This document shows, piece after piece, positions 1 to 11,859 of a stretch of 64,000 nucleotides of DNA. Source of the DNA: Liquidambar formosana (taxonomy: Eukaryota; Streptophyta; Magnoliopsida; Saxifragales; Altingiaceae); contig CM077829.1 in assembly GCA_039720395.1 (NCBI GenBank), positions 26,125,842 through 26,189,841 on the forward strand, written 5' to 3'. A program made the position numbers and the translations under genes. Below the pieces are notes generated by a model. It was not told the origin of the DNA. It ran no database searches and saw nothing but the letters and a program-made list of their open reading frames with translations. Positions within the stretch are counted from its first letter, which is position 1. Each line of letters begins with the position of its first letter.

Positions 1-1972
1 ATAAGCAAATAAATCAAAGAAAAAACAGAGAAAAGAAAGAAGGGAAGGAAAACCTAGGATACTTAGTATCCTAGGGCAGACTTGAACCTCACAAAGAGCG
101 CCTACGTACCATGTATGGAAATACATGGATCAAAGTCCACGTAGTTCGAAAGGGAATAGGGTTATAACCTAATAGAGGCCTATGGTAAACTCTAAGTTTC
201 TTTTCATAAGAAACATGGTAAGTTTCCAAAAATAAATGATTCTCAAAAGCTCTTTAGAAAGTATAGAATTTCAATAAGGATAGAAACTTTGATTTAAAAG
301 GCATTTTTTATATGAAAGGAAACTATAGAATCTACCATATCCCTCTATTAAGGAATAACCCTAGGAGGGAGAAAGGGAAATTTTCAAGGAAAAGGAAGAA
401 AGGTGAATTAGGGCACCTTCATACCCAACTTACCTTTAAGCAAAAGCAACCTGTCAAAATAACCACCCTATTGCATAGGGTAATTACCTTATTTGCAAGA
501 TTTCATCTTGCAATAGCCAAAATAACCACCCCACATTGGTGGGGTAGTTGCACCTGTTGTACCTGTCAAGCACCTGCTATGTCCATACAAAACATACCAA
601 AAATACCAACCAACCAAACCTAGTTTCTAATCAAGCAATTATCATGCTTAAACATAGGCTAACACATGCTCAAAATATCATATCAAGGACAAATAACAGA
701 TCTGGACAGAATTGAAAATAAGGCTTAAAATCCTTCATAAGTCATGTAAACAACACGAATTATGAAATAAAGTAAACCCTAACTCAACCCTATATGCAAT
801 AACATGCAAACAACCCTAAAACCAACTACCATGGATGCAAAAATATCATATTTATCTAATATGCAACACAAATGCAGCAACTATGAAGAAAAACTAGAGA
901 ATAACCCTAAGCTATCATGCTATATGCAACTTTCCTAAAACAAGGATGAATGAAACCCTAGAATCACACTAGTGCATAAAATCCCATGAAATCACTCTAA
1001 ACCATGCAAAACAGAATATGAACAACATTCAATCCATGCATATTAACCAATAGAATGATCCTCACATGATGAAACAATAGGCTTTCACATGAAATAATGC
1101 TATTCTAAGCATAACCTCAATTTCAGCACAAGAGAAATCCTAGAATCCCAAATATGCAGTAAATCACATGAAATAACACCCTAGCATACCAAACGGCCCA
1201 TAAATATCATCCTAAACATGCATACTAGCTAATAGAAGCAACAAAACATGATAAAAAACACATATTTTAACATGAAATTATAGCTATTCAATGCAAAACC
1301 CTAGAAAAGACTCTAGAAACCCTAAAAAACACAAACACTCATAAAATCACATGAAATAACATCATATCATGCAAATCCAGCCATAAACCTTATTCTAATC
1401 ATGTATTTTAAGCATTAGAAGCATCAACACATGATAAAAACATAAGCTTGAACATGAAATAATGCTATTTTATGCAAAACCCTAATTTGAATGAAAGGGA
1501 AAGGAGGTATACCTGTATGTAGAACCTTACTGCTGTAGAGTTTGCTTCTCTTCTTGTGTACTGCTGGAAACACTCTCCTTCAAGCCTTCAAGCAAAGCTC
1601 CAGCCCTCCTCCAAGCTCCTTCTCTCACTCTCTCACTCAGAATTTAGGTTAAACTACCCTAAGGATGGCTATCATAGCCTCCAAGTCTCACACATGCCTC
1701 CCACTTCAGAAAAATCCCCCCCATTGCTGAAGTATAAGGGGGTATTTATAGGGTTTGAGGAAAAACCCTCAATGGTTGGGATTAAAACCCTAGGTATTGA
1801 TCCAAGGGCTCTTAGAGGTTCCCTTGGGCCTCAAGTAGGTCAAATAGGGCTGAAAATAGGGTTAAATAGCAGCTGGAGGCGGACAAATCCGAGGAAATAG
1901 GAAAGGATCCGCTTCAGCACTCAAAAAAGGAAATTGGCTCGGGTGACCACCTGGGGCTGGGCGGCTAGCCTC
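1..1972 (-). repeat. Tat-like LTR fragment, group 2, truncated at both visible ends
   Basis: Read on the minus strand this matches the plus-strand LTR end at 58848-59630: the ACTACGTGGACTTTGATCC block, the ACTTAGTATCCTAGG block and the CACCTTC block occur in the same order. It continues beyond the left window edge. A minus-strand TATA-like box lies near 1740-1749. A GC-rich half hairpin (1936-1972) lies about 190 bp upstream of it. Short reading frames at 312-623 and 1556-1900 show no family resemblance and are treated as chance. The fragment ends abruptly inside the GGCTAGCC palindrome at a filler junction (1971-1996). Confidence 0.75.
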
Positions 1973-1996
1973 CACTTACAAGAGTTGTATGGGGAG
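1971..1996 (+). other. Templated filler at a rearrangement junction
   Basis: These 26 bases are identical to 12499-12524 inside the copia gag gene. They are sandwiched between a minus-strand group-2 LTR and a plus-strand group-1 LTR. Short overlaps are visible at both borders (TCC on the left, GGAG on the right), as expected for a patch copied during end-joining repair of a double-strand break. Confidence 0.7.
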
Positions 1997-3117
1997 AACA
2001 TTGATTCAAGTCATCTACAAGTCAAGAAGAGAGTCTCTACAGCAGCAAGGAAGTTTCTTCTTAAGGTAACCTCACTCCTTATTCATGCTGAATATAGGTT
2101 TTCTTATAGAATAGGCTTATTGCATGTTAAAGGAGCCTTTTTATCATGTATTAACACTCTAGCTAGTTAATATACATGAAATACCTACTGTTTATCATGA
2201 GTTTAGCTTGCTTTAGGGCTGTTCTATGTGTTTTTAATGCATGTTTGTGATTCTAGTGCTTCTATTGTCCTTGTTTTGGAATAGTGTCATTGCATGTTAA
2301 AGTTAGGATTTTTATCATGTTCTATTGCTTTAGTTAGTTAATATGCATGATTTAAGTTCTATTTAGTTTGGTTTTGGCATGATTAAAGTTTGTTTTGTGT
2401 GTTTTTAAGAATGTTTGTGAGTTTAGGTTTTTTAGTGTCCTTGTTTTAGGATAGTTTCATACAGCATGTTAGTTTAGGTCTTTTTATTGATTTTTCTTCA
2501 AAGTTGCTGTATATGTTTTACATATGGAATAACTATGATATTTTTGCATGCATGTTAGTTGATTTCTAGGGTTTTTATGCATGATATGGTTCTAGGATTT
2601 TGTTAGAACTTATTATTGTTCGCTGTTTTTGTTGTTAGCATGTTTAGTGGATGATTTTAGGTTTTAATACTATTCTGTCCAGATTTATATATTATTGTGT
2701 TTGCATGGTTTTGATCATGTGTAAGGGTGCAAATAGGTGTGGTAATTGTCCCATGGCAAATAGGGCTGCCATTGCTTGAAATTGCTAATGTTTGGAGCTA
2801 TTGCGCTCAGGTAAATGGGTTTGAAGGTGCCCCAATTCACCTCTCTTCCTTAACTCTTTCTCTTCTCCCTCTTTAGGGTTATTTCCTAATATGAGTTTAT
2901 GGTATAATTAGAGGTTTCCTTGTTAAATAAAATTCTATTTTTTTATCAAAGTTTCCATCTTGTGGAAGTGTTCTTAAACTCAAACTTGTTTATTCAATTC
3001 ACTTTCAAATAAGGAAACCTAGGGTTTTACCATAGGTTTATATTAGGATTTAACCCTATTCTAATTGAACTACGTGGACTTTGATCCATGTATTTCGTTG
3101 CATAGTACGTAGGCGCT
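1997..3117 (+). repeat. LTR D, left part (Tat group 1, 5'-truncated)
   Basis: Collinear with element A's LTR from about 15766 onward, starting at GAACATTGATTCAAGTCATC. It includes the conserved ACTACGTGGACTTTGATCC block near 3069. It is interrupted at 3117 by the CACTA transposon; the last three bases GCT (3115-3117) are the left target-site duplication. The 5' half of the LTR, including its promoter, is missing. Confidence 0.8.
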
Positions 3118-3145
3118 CACTACAAGAAAAAGGTTAAAAGATGAC
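3118..3145 (+). repeat. CACTA left terminal inverted repeat
   Basis: Begins CACTACAAGAAAAA and runs into AGATGAC. It pairs with the right terminus at 9234-9261 at about 22 of 28 positions by eye. Confidence 0.9.
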
Positions 3146-3335
3146 ACTTTTAAAATTTAAAAAGATGACTATGTTTTAAAAACCAGTCATCTTTTGATTT
3201 TTAAGATGGAAAGATGACTACTATTTAACATCAAATTTAAAACAATCATCTTTTAAAGAACAAAGATGACTGGCTTTTAAAAACATTACACGAAAAGATG
3301 ACTATTTTTAAAAACCAGTCATCAATAAACTGGAC
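3138..3335. repeat. CACTA left subterminal repeats
   Basis: Several AAGATGACT and AGTCATCTT motifs occur in both orientations (for example 3160-3195, 3208-3255, 3264-3325). In CACTA elements such subterminal motifs are the binding sites of the element-encoded DNA-binding protein. Here that role is inferred from position and repetition only. Confidence 0.8.
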
Positions 3336-5927
3336 TCCCATGTCATTTTCCTCTAGCTACCCGATCCCTTTTAACACAACCTTTACTTTTCTCTCCGTCT
3401 CTCTCTTTCCAAACTCTATCCATCAATTTCTCACAAAGGCTCACGCATCAAACCACAACCCTCACCATCACCGTTGGCCAGGTCACCCTCACCGTCGCCG
3501 TCACCGTCACCGAAGCCAGGCGACCCTCACCGTTGCCGTCGCCCAAGCCAGGCCACCCTCACCGTTGCCGTTGCCCAGGCCATCCTCACCGTCGCCGTCA
3601 CCATCTCCATCTGCCTCACTCGTGCCGAGAACGTTGCGATCCACTTCCAGAAGTTGCTGCTAGCCTCGCCGGAGTTCGTCCAAGGTATATTTCTTTCCCT
3701 CTCTCTCAATCTATCTAGATCTATGTTCTTCGTTCTTCGTTCAAGGTATATTTGTCTTTGTTCTTCGTTCTTTTTTTTTTTGGGTGCATTCTCTATTCTG
3801 TCAGTTTTTCTTACAGCAGATCTGCTTCTCAATGTTTGGGAACCTGGATTTGGGGGGATGGATTTGGATTTGGGCCCCCAAATCCAAATCCCCTGTTTGG
3901 ATACTCTAAAAAGTTGAGGATTTGGAGTTTGGGCAAAGCCACGGACGGATTTGAGAGCTCTAGATCCAGGGGATTTAACATATTTAAATATGTTTTTTAA
4001 CATATTTGAAAAACATGTTTGTTTTTTTTTTCTCCCTTCTTTGTTTTAGCTAAGTGAGAGGATTCGTTGGTCTTATTTTATGAAATTAGTTTTGCATTAC
4101 GGCATTACCTGCAATTGATATGTGTGCATGGGAAGCTGGGAACCTTGTTTGACTGAGATGATTCTTTCAAATTATTGTATGTGATTTGGTTTGAAAATGG
4201 TCATCTAAATTCAAGAATTTGATTGAGATCAATTGAGAATTGGTTATATTTTGTTAAGGTTTGTCAAAGAAAGAACTGATCTATTGTTCCAGGCAACTAA
4301 AACATGCTTATTGTTATTTTTCAAGCTAAGTTACTCTACAAGACCTTCAGATATTATTTTTCCACAAAGTTATTTCTGAACACTAATTTCTTTTCCTTCT
4401 TTAGACATTACTGATGGATGCACAAAATTTTAGTTTCAATGCACATCTGATTCGTTCTGTTTCTGGTATGGATTTGCAGGTACTTCTTAGTGGCACTGAT
4501 GCGTATTCCATGCTATGGCATCTTTGCATTAATTGTGAAACTAAAACACTACCTGTTATCAAAATGGTTCTCTCAGTCTTATCAGTTTTCAAGATAAGAG
4601 AGCATACTGGGTTTGCTCTCTCTGCAACCAAAACTTTCACTCTACGTTAAAGTTACATTCATTTTCCCTATTGTAAGTGGTTACTTGAACCACGCTTCTT
4701 ACTACTTGAGGAGGTTCCACATGAGAACATCACAAGATGAACAATTTGCTGTGCCATCATCAGGTATTTGTTGGACGCTGCCTTCTTCTTTTTCTTCTTT
4801 TTTTGGGTAGTGGGAAACTCTAGAAAACATGAAAGGTGGTCTACGTTGAAGCAACATTCTTGCTCTGTTCTGACAAGGAAGGGAAGGAGAAGAGGAAAGG
4901 GTGTGGGTGGGTGGGTAGCTATCTGTACTAACAGTGTAGATTTAATAGGAAGTTCCAATTTTCTGAAATTTTTTTATTTTATTTTCTCAATTACCCTTGT
5001 ATTCATTTGGTCATCGCATTTTTATACTTTCTTCATAGAACATGGTGACTATCGCCATTGACCAATCACCTCCAGGTTTAATTTCCAAGTTAATTATTGC
5101 AGTCTTTTTTTGTGTAAGAACCATTACAAGTTTTTATATAAATAAGATCCCTAGGGATCCTTGTTTTCATTTTTTCTTTTTCATTTTTCTTTTACGTCTA
5201 GTCGTAAACTGGGGCACAACTAGTGCAGAACAGAATAGCAACATCGTTGTTTTTCTCTTTATATTTTTCTATATCGGATCTGCATGTACCAATGAAAATT
5301 ATCATGGTTAATTGCTTTTACATCACTGATATTTTGTACTTTCAGTGAAAATTTTATATTACCAATTTTTTTGTTTGAATCAAATATATTAACATTGACT
5401 AATTAAATGTTTCCATATGATAGATCCTGTTTCAGTTTAGCAAGTTATAGCAAATCTTTTGCATAATTATGGTGGAAGCTGCAAGAGAGGTATTCAGTTG
5501 AAGGTACTTGATTAGCCTTGCTTTGTTATTTCATCTTCACTAATTTACAATTTTACATTATGTTTCCAAAGGCTGCGTTTGGCAACATTGGAAAGTTGAT
5601 TGACATGGGTTAGAATCCAGCTTCCACAATTTTATTTATTTTTATTTTTTATATAAAGATAAATAATACATATGATCAAGATTAGGGGATATAGTTTTTA
5701 TACATAAATTTTAGCATAATTCTTAAGCCATTAGATTCACAAGATCCGACGGTATTAAAATGGTTGATGTGTTTAAGTTTCATTCACTCTCTGATAATTT
5801 GGCTTGTGTCAAAATTTGTGTACAGAAGTTATATCACTTAATCCTGATCCATAAATGAGTATTTAGTCTTAGGGTGTATATCCAGGCCTCCATATTTTGA
5901 TTTTTTTTTTTAATTTTCTAACATTAG
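3336..5927. other. CACTA interior, left part: no recognisable gene
   Basis: This holds a GC-rich minisatellite (3470-3612), then AT-rich sequence with long T tracts (3770, 4020, 4790, 5900). Short reading frames here (3298-3663, 3474-3917, 4414-4650, 4768-5061, 5042-5311) show no recognisable domain. They overlap each other or run through homopolymers. Some may be upstream exons of the peptidase gene, but I cannot join them. No transposase motif is seen. Confidence 0.6.
3470..3612 (+). repeat. GC-rich minisatellite inside the CACTA element
   Basis: About four imperfect units of roughly 30-38 bp share the core ACCCTCACCGTYGCCGTC (units begin near 3481, 3520, 3552 and 3584). It is markedly GC-rich against an AT-rich background. 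All three plus frames stay open for a while and read His/Arg-, Pro/Ser- or Val/Ala-rich repeats, which is a by-product of the repeat rather than evidence of coding. Confidence 0.7.
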
Positions 5928-6821
5928 GCACCTCTACCAAATTTTGAAGAAAGAAAACTTGGACTATAGCTATGGATTTGTTAATCCTGCTACTATCTCT
6001 GCTGCTGGATCAAAGAAACCTATTGATTCGGGTTCCTCTGTGCTAGCTAATAGATTGTTAGCTACAAGGAATCTAGAATTAATTTTTGTTCCCTATAACC
6101 CTGGGTAAATCTCTTCAGTAGATATGTTTTTGATTTGGATCTTGTGTATTTATGTATTACTATCATCATAATTATGACTTGTGCACTTTTAGGTTTCATT
6201 GGATCTTGATTGTCATCTATCCATCATCTATGATTGTCTACTACATGGATCCTCTAGGAAATGATATCCACGATGTTACCAAGAATGTAATAGAGATGTA
6301 AGTACTTTAATAAATTACACAAAGTGATGCAATATTGTTTTTTTGACCCATTTAATGGGATTTTTCTTTTTCTTTTTTTTTTGGGGAGGTGAAGTGGGCT
6401 TACTTTGTTTATTACTGGTGCGAATACTACAAAGAAAAAGTGTACTTGGAAAGTTATCAAGGTATGTAATTACTATAACTTTACTAAAATTGAATACTAT
6501 ATATGATAAAAAGGGTGTTATGACCAATTATGATGCTTGTATGTAGTGCCCTAAACAAGCTGGGAGCATGGAATGTGGGTATTATGTAATGAGATACATG
6601 AAAGAACTCATTGAAGATCAAAGGCATTCAATTACAGAAAAGGCTAGATAATTTTATATTATTTTTTATTTGATTTGATTTTTACATTTCACTATATAGT
6701 TCTCCTTATTTGACTCAAACTATATACGTTAATCATGTAGTTCATTGGAAAAGATACCTACACAAAAGATGAAATTGATGAAGTGCGAATGGATGGGCTA
6801 ATACTATCCAAGATTATTTGA
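5928..6821 (+). pseudogene. Ulp1-like C48 cysteine peptidase domain of the CACTA element (about five exons)
   Basis: C48 peptidases remove SUMO-like modifiers. Divergent copies are common cargo of plant CACTA and Mutator elements, where their role is unsettled. Exon 1 (5928-6104) reads HLYQILKKENLDYSYGFVNP and ends in VPYNPG. Exon 2 (6193-6297) carries the catalytic His in FHWILIVIYP (codon 6197) and Asp in YYMDPLG (codon 6248). A third exon ends KCTWKVIK at 6461. The fourth (6547-6642) has CPKQAGSMECGYYVMRY with the oxyanion Gln (6556) and nucleophile Cys (6574). The last (6741-6821) includes YTKDEIDEVR and a TGA. Donor and acceptor sites fit GT-AG and keep the frame between exons 1-2 and 3-4. 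Oddities: the donor after exon 4 is GC, the left border of exon 3 is unclear, and the end of the last exon looks frameshifted. All catalytic residues survive, but no upstream start is found. It could be a partly functional gene or a recent pseudogene. Confidence 0.75.
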
Positions 6822-8639
6822 TAAATTGAGTAAAGGAAAAGGTATATAATTGTCTCTCTCTCTCTCTGTCTTTGCTTTGCTGGCTAATCTAACAATCATC
6901 ACCTTAACTTGTCATTTTGTTGTATAACATTTGGGGAATAATTGATTTTTCCATTACCATATATATCCTAGTTTTAATTTGTTTGAAAAATCATGGCTTC
7001 TGTATTTGGGATTGTGTATGGACAATGTTAGAAAGGCTTTGTAGTGTGAGGTTCCTTTATTTAATTGGGTTAATATGGATTTTGTATGCTAACTCCTAAT
7101 GACGACGGTTTTATATCCAAATGGAGTTGAAATCAGTGATGGTTGGACTGATTCTTGATATTTTAGTAGACTTGTTCTTGAGTTTCCCTTCTTTAGGTCA
7201 ATAAAGATTAGCCAAATTTGGTATATATGCTTGGTGCTGCATCTTCGTATAGAAATGCAACATGGTTGCCAATTTCATTGGCCAAAACTGGTTTATATAA
7301 GAGTTTATACTCCATTTAATTTATATTTCTAGGTTTAGTTTTTTGGTTGTGATGTGTGCCAGAGGTATGAGATGTCCCCTAGCTATACTAAGGAGTTGAA
7401 GTTGGTTGGAGCTTTGGTATTTTTTTTGTATTGCAGGAGTATTGTGCAGGAGTATAGAAAGGCAACATGGCTATCGATTTCACTGCCAAAAATGGCTACT
7501 GCTTGATTTCTGGAGAGTTTTTTCTATGCTGAGATTGTGTGCATTTTTGGAGAGTTCTTTATGTGCTGGCTGGACAGGATATCTATCCATTTATGGTGGC
7601 CTTTGCGCAGAATATGATCTGATTTTTTGGTTTGCTCTCTGTCTGTGTGTGCATCTAAATGTTGATAGATTTATCTTTTTGCTATTAGCTCATTGTTACA
7701 CAGAACTGTTGAAAGATTTTGATTTTTGCAGGTAATAGAGCATTTCTATGCTTTTATTTTGCATTCTAAAGGGAGAAATTTGATGTTGACATTGATTGGG
7801 TCTTAATTAGTTCAAAAACTGGTATGATTTGTGGAGATTTTGTTTTTTCCCATTTCTGCATTTTTAGCTCTTTCTTTTTGCGATTAGCACACTGTTACAT
7901 AGAACTGCATGTATTAAATAGATTTTGTCTTTTGTAGGTGCATGTGTAGGTGAGATAGAGAGAGAGATAGAGAGAAAGAGAAAGAGAAGGGATATTTTGT
8001 TTTGATGGAGTCAAAGAAATGGGAGCAAATTAACACTAAAGCTTTTGTGGATGCTCACTCTTCTAATTCGTCCCTTTTTTGTGGATGCTCACTTTTCTAA
8101 ATGGGAGCTCTTTTGTTTTTCATTTTTTTGGTTCTCACTTGATGGCTTCTTTTTGTGTAGTTGAATCATGCACCATGGCTCACTCTTCTAATTCGTCCCT
8201 TTTTTTATTTTTTTTTATTTTTTTTTTTTTGTTTCTCACCTAATTAATGGCTTCTTTTTGTGTAGTTGAATCATGATCATGGCAAAATGTGAAATTTTTT
8301 TGAGGATGTTGCCTTTTTAGATTTGTTTTTCATTTTAACATCAAAAATATTGTAGCACTAGTTAAGTCAAGGGAATGGTGATGACTTTTGAAACTTTGTT
8401 CTTGTAATCCAATGAAATGAAAATGATGGTTTTATAATTAATATAAGTGATTTAATTTCCTTTGTTATTTTATTTGTCTTAATTTCTTTTATTTCATATT
8501 GAGAATTTAATTATTGAGTAATTTGTATAAACAGGTTGATGTATCAAATTTAATAACAGGTTTATAGGGTAGTAAATAGTATATGACATTTTTTGTATAT
8601 AAATACCACCAAAAAAAAAAAAAAAATTGTGCCATAGAT
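6822..8639. other. CACTA interior, right part: no recognisable gene
   Basis: AT-rich sequence with CT/GA microsatellites (6853-6870, 7955-7990) and T tracts. A duplicated block is visible: GCTCACTCTTCTAATTCGTC at 8053 and 8178, and ATGGCTTCTTTTTGTGTAGT at 8142 and 8247. The 109-codon frame at 7406-7735 has no recognisable domain and low-complexity composition. An A tract (8611-8625) precedes the subterminal repeats. Confidence 0.55.
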
Positions 8640-9245
8640 AAGATGACTGTTTTCTATAGTCATCTTTTAATACATAAGATAACTAGTTTTAAGAGCATAA
8701 GATGACTGTGAAAAACAGTCATCTTATACAGTCACACAGTCATCTTATATAGTAATACATGACTGTTTTTAAGAACATAAGATGACTGTGTTTCACAGTC
8801 ATCTTATATAGTCACACAGTTATCTTATATAGTAATATATGACTGTTTTTAAAAACATAAGATGACTGTGAAAAGCAGTCATCTTATATAGTAATATATG
8901 ACTGTTTTTAAGAACATAAGATGACTGTGAAAAGCAGTCATCTTATATAGTAATATATGACTATTTTTAAGATAAAACCAGTCATGTTTTGTTGAATATA
9001 TGACCGTTTTTAACGGTCATCTATAGCACAAAAAATGACCGTGTTAATGAATAAAGGATTTTCTTTCTTTGATTCAAACATGACTGTTTTTAAAAAACGG
9101 TCATCTATTACTCTCAAAGATGACCGTAAAAAACGGTCATCTTATTTGATGATAAAAGATGACGCCTGAAGAGATGACTGTTTTTTCTAAAAACAAAGAT
9201 GACTGTTTTGCTAAAAGATGACTATTAAATACAGTCATCTATCAA
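8636..9245. repeat. CACTA right subterminal hairpin array
   Basis: AAGATGACTG and CAGTCATCTT are arranged as short inverted pairs separated by 5-9 bases. They recur with a period of roughly 60 bp between 8697 and 8960 and less regularly to 9240. Some outer copies read ATGACCGT/ACGGTCAT instead, with both arms changed together (9000-9020, 9085-9105, 9120-9140). The expected role is subterminal transposase-binding repeats; this is inferred. Confidence 0.85.
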
Positions 9246-9261
9246 CGTTTTTGTAGTAGTG
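9234..9261 (-). repeat. CACTA right terminal inverted repeat
   Basis: The reverse complement begins CACTACTACAAAAACG and continues to AGATGAC, pairing with 3118-3145. Confidence 0.9.
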
Positions 9262-9734
9262 GCTCTTCGTGAGGCTCAAGTCCGTTCTAGGATCCAAGTA
9301 TCCTAGGTTTCTTTTTTCCTTTCTTTATTTTCTGTTTTTATTTGCTTATTATGCATGGATGGATGAATGAAATATATGATATGCGTGCAATCCTGGATGT
9401 GATATACTTGCTGATTTTTGTATGGAAAGACTTTAATTTAGCCCAAATAAACTGAGAGACCGAAAGGGTGACATGGGTGCCTATTGGCTTTGCCTAAAAC
9501 CTTCCCATGTCATAACTTAGCCTCTGAATCCCCGATTGCTTTGGTTTCCAAAAGACTTGTTTTTGCCTTTCTTTTTTAAACATGGAGTTACTCACATTGT
9601 TTTTTCTTAAAACAAAACTATTTTTAGGGTTTTCCTTGTTTCCTTTAAAAAATAGGGTGGCGACTCCTTTCGTTTTCCTCATCAAAGGACCATTTTCTTT
9701 TCAACCCTTGTGGGCCCAATTTTTGGGGTTCACA
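9262..9734 (+). repeat. LTR D, right part, ending TTCACA
   Basis: Continues LTR D after the CACTA insertion; 9262-9264 is the duplicated GCT. It matches 16890-17367 of element A, including the GGTGGCGACTCC block near 9657, and ends at the canonical CA (9734). No primer-binding site follows, so this is a solo or broken LTR. The frame at 9582-9791 is LTR sequence, not a gene. Confidence 0.8.
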
Positions 9735-9741
9735 GTACCTG

Positions 9742-11859
9742 TAAGCACCCTTACAAGTGCACAAAACCATGCAAGAAGAACAATATACTAATATAGACAG
9801 AATCATGACAAGGCCTAAAATTATCCATTTATCATGCAAACAACAAGAATAATGAATAACTAAGGACCCCAACTCAATCCTACATGCAATGACCTATCCT
9901 ATATGCATGAAAACCTATGAAAAACATGCTAACAATCATGAGAGACCCCAATAACATCAATAAACATGATAGTAAAACCTATTCCAACCAAAAAGATGAT
10001 ATTTTATGTAACACATGAAAATAGGCCTTCCTACGGCGAGCTTTCTTAAGCGAAACTATCCTAAGATAATTTCACGTAAAAAAGTCACTATAGGGAGGTA
10101 CAATTATCATATCCTATGTAAAATATATATATTAGAACACAATAGAAGTGATTTCATGCTTAAACACATCACAGAAAGCTCTCATGCAAAACCTTACTTA
10201 ATAAAGAGGATAATTATCCTTAGAAAAGGATAATATCTCCAAAAACCCTATAAAATCCACTACATGAATGCAAACCTAGCATGATTCAACTATATGCAGC
10301 ATATATAGAATGACTATGATGAGAAACAACTCACAAAGTTAAACTAAACATGCTGAATGACACTTGTGTGATTTTAGGGTTATCAAAACCCTAATTTCAC
10401 AACTATGCATTAAAACCTATGAGACGACTCTAACACATGCTCAAATCATCATGAATATCATTCATATTGTATATATTAACTAACAGGAGCATCAACTCAT
10501 GACAATTATCATAGCAGCCTAAACATGTGAACTATGCATGATTTAAGAGGATAGAAGAGATAATACTTTCCAATCCTTAGTAAACCAGGGATTATCAAGC
10601 ATATAAAGCCATAAATCATCTCGAAATCATTCATAACACATCATAAAAGCATTGAATTATCCCAACATGTAGAGTTACATAATGCACTAGAGCCATTATA
10701 GAAGAAGAAGAAGAAGGAGAAAGAGAAAACCTATGTTCAGCATTCAAAAGGAGTGCTTACCTCTTGTAGAACCTTCCTTGCCTTAAAACTCCTTGTTCTC
10801 TTGCTTGCTTAGGGTTGAAGAGCCTCCTCTTGATGTCTTTCTAGCTCTCCAAACTCGTAGTTCCCTCTCTCTCTAAGTGTAAAGTGCAATTCACCTCCTC
10901 CTATGTGCTGAATATCATGTCCTTTATATAGATAACTGACCCCCTAAACCAATGGCTAAGATTAATTCATTAGATAATGATACTAGGGCTATTAGAGACT
11001 CTCTTGGTGCTCAAACAACTCAAATTTACACAATCCTAGGAGGAAACAAGTTGTAATGGTGGAGGAAACCGTTAAAAGAGGGAAAGAAGAGTCAGAAACC
11101 TAGTTGAGGACGGAGTCCTCGGGTGACCAACTAGCCCCAGACGGTTACCCAAGGGGCTCTTCTATTTCGTTCCGGTTTTGACTCCTACTCGCTTTAGAAG
11201 TCCTAAAATGGTCAAATTAAGTCCGATTTTGACGAAATAAAAGCCAAAATGACCGTGTTTCGAAGGGAGACACATTTTTAGACATTTTAGGACAACAATT
11301 CTTGACCATGGGTGCATGGTTAAGTTCTACAAAGGGGATTAACCATAGTGCCTCACCGTCGCTAAGCTTGGGTTTGTACACAAGGTCGAATTAAATGCTT
11401 TCCTAATCGAAATTCGATCTTTCTAAACATACCTAGGATGTAAATAAAGCCCAATTGAAGTTAAATGAGAGAAAATTGAGTGGGTCTTATGAGTTAATTT
11501 GAGCAAACCAAGAAAAGGTCTTTTAGCCAACCTGAACCGTTATGAGCCGAATTGATCTTAAACCATTAGTTCATGAAATTGAACCTATATATAGACTATA
11601 TATAACCATATGAACTCAAGGGAATGACTCGGGATTCATTTCAAGGTCAAATGAAAAATATACGGCTTAAAAGACGATTATGCCCTTAAAGTCGCAAAAG
11701 TTCTTATTGACTATCAAAATGAACTCCAAATCACTTCAAAATTCATACACATGATATTCAATGCTATAGAAACTCAATGCAAAAGACTAGACTAAAAAAG
11801 AACTTAAAATCCTACATGAAATGATATGTCCTAAATAAGGTGACAAAAATGGGGTGTGA
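9742..11859 (-). repeat. Tat-like LTR fragment E (group 2)
   Basis: Read on the minus strand it starts at the LTR 5' end (TCACACCCCATTTTTGTC, 11840-11859) and runs to a CACTTGTAAGGGTGC block near 9750. The last roughly 0.9 kb of the LTR is missing. A minus-strand TATA box (TATATAAAGG) lies at about 10920-10930. A GC-rich inverted motif (11113-11150) sits about 190 bp upstream of it. The fragment is flanked by the same hexamer TACCTG (9736-9741 and 11860-11865). The unusual block 10030-10140 has no counterpart I recognise. Confidence 0.65.

Larger units (their letters stand above)
3118..9261 (+). mobile_element. CACTA (En/Spm) DNA transposon, complete ends, apparently non-autonomous
   Basis: The element starts CACTACAAGAAAAA and ends TTTTTGTAGTAGTG, giving imperfect inverted termini of about 28 bp. 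It is flanked by the 3 bp duplication GCT (3115-3117 and 9262-9264), the target size expected for CACTA elements. The empty site is visible in the related LTRs at 16880-16900 and 31880-31900, where the interrupted sequence runs on without a break. Subterminal repeats of an AAGATGACTG type fill both ends. Inside are exons of a C48 Ulp1-like peptidase (5928-6821). I see no TNP2/TNPD transposase, so movement would depend on a transposase from elsewhere. Orientation is set by the peptidase. Confidence 0.93.
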
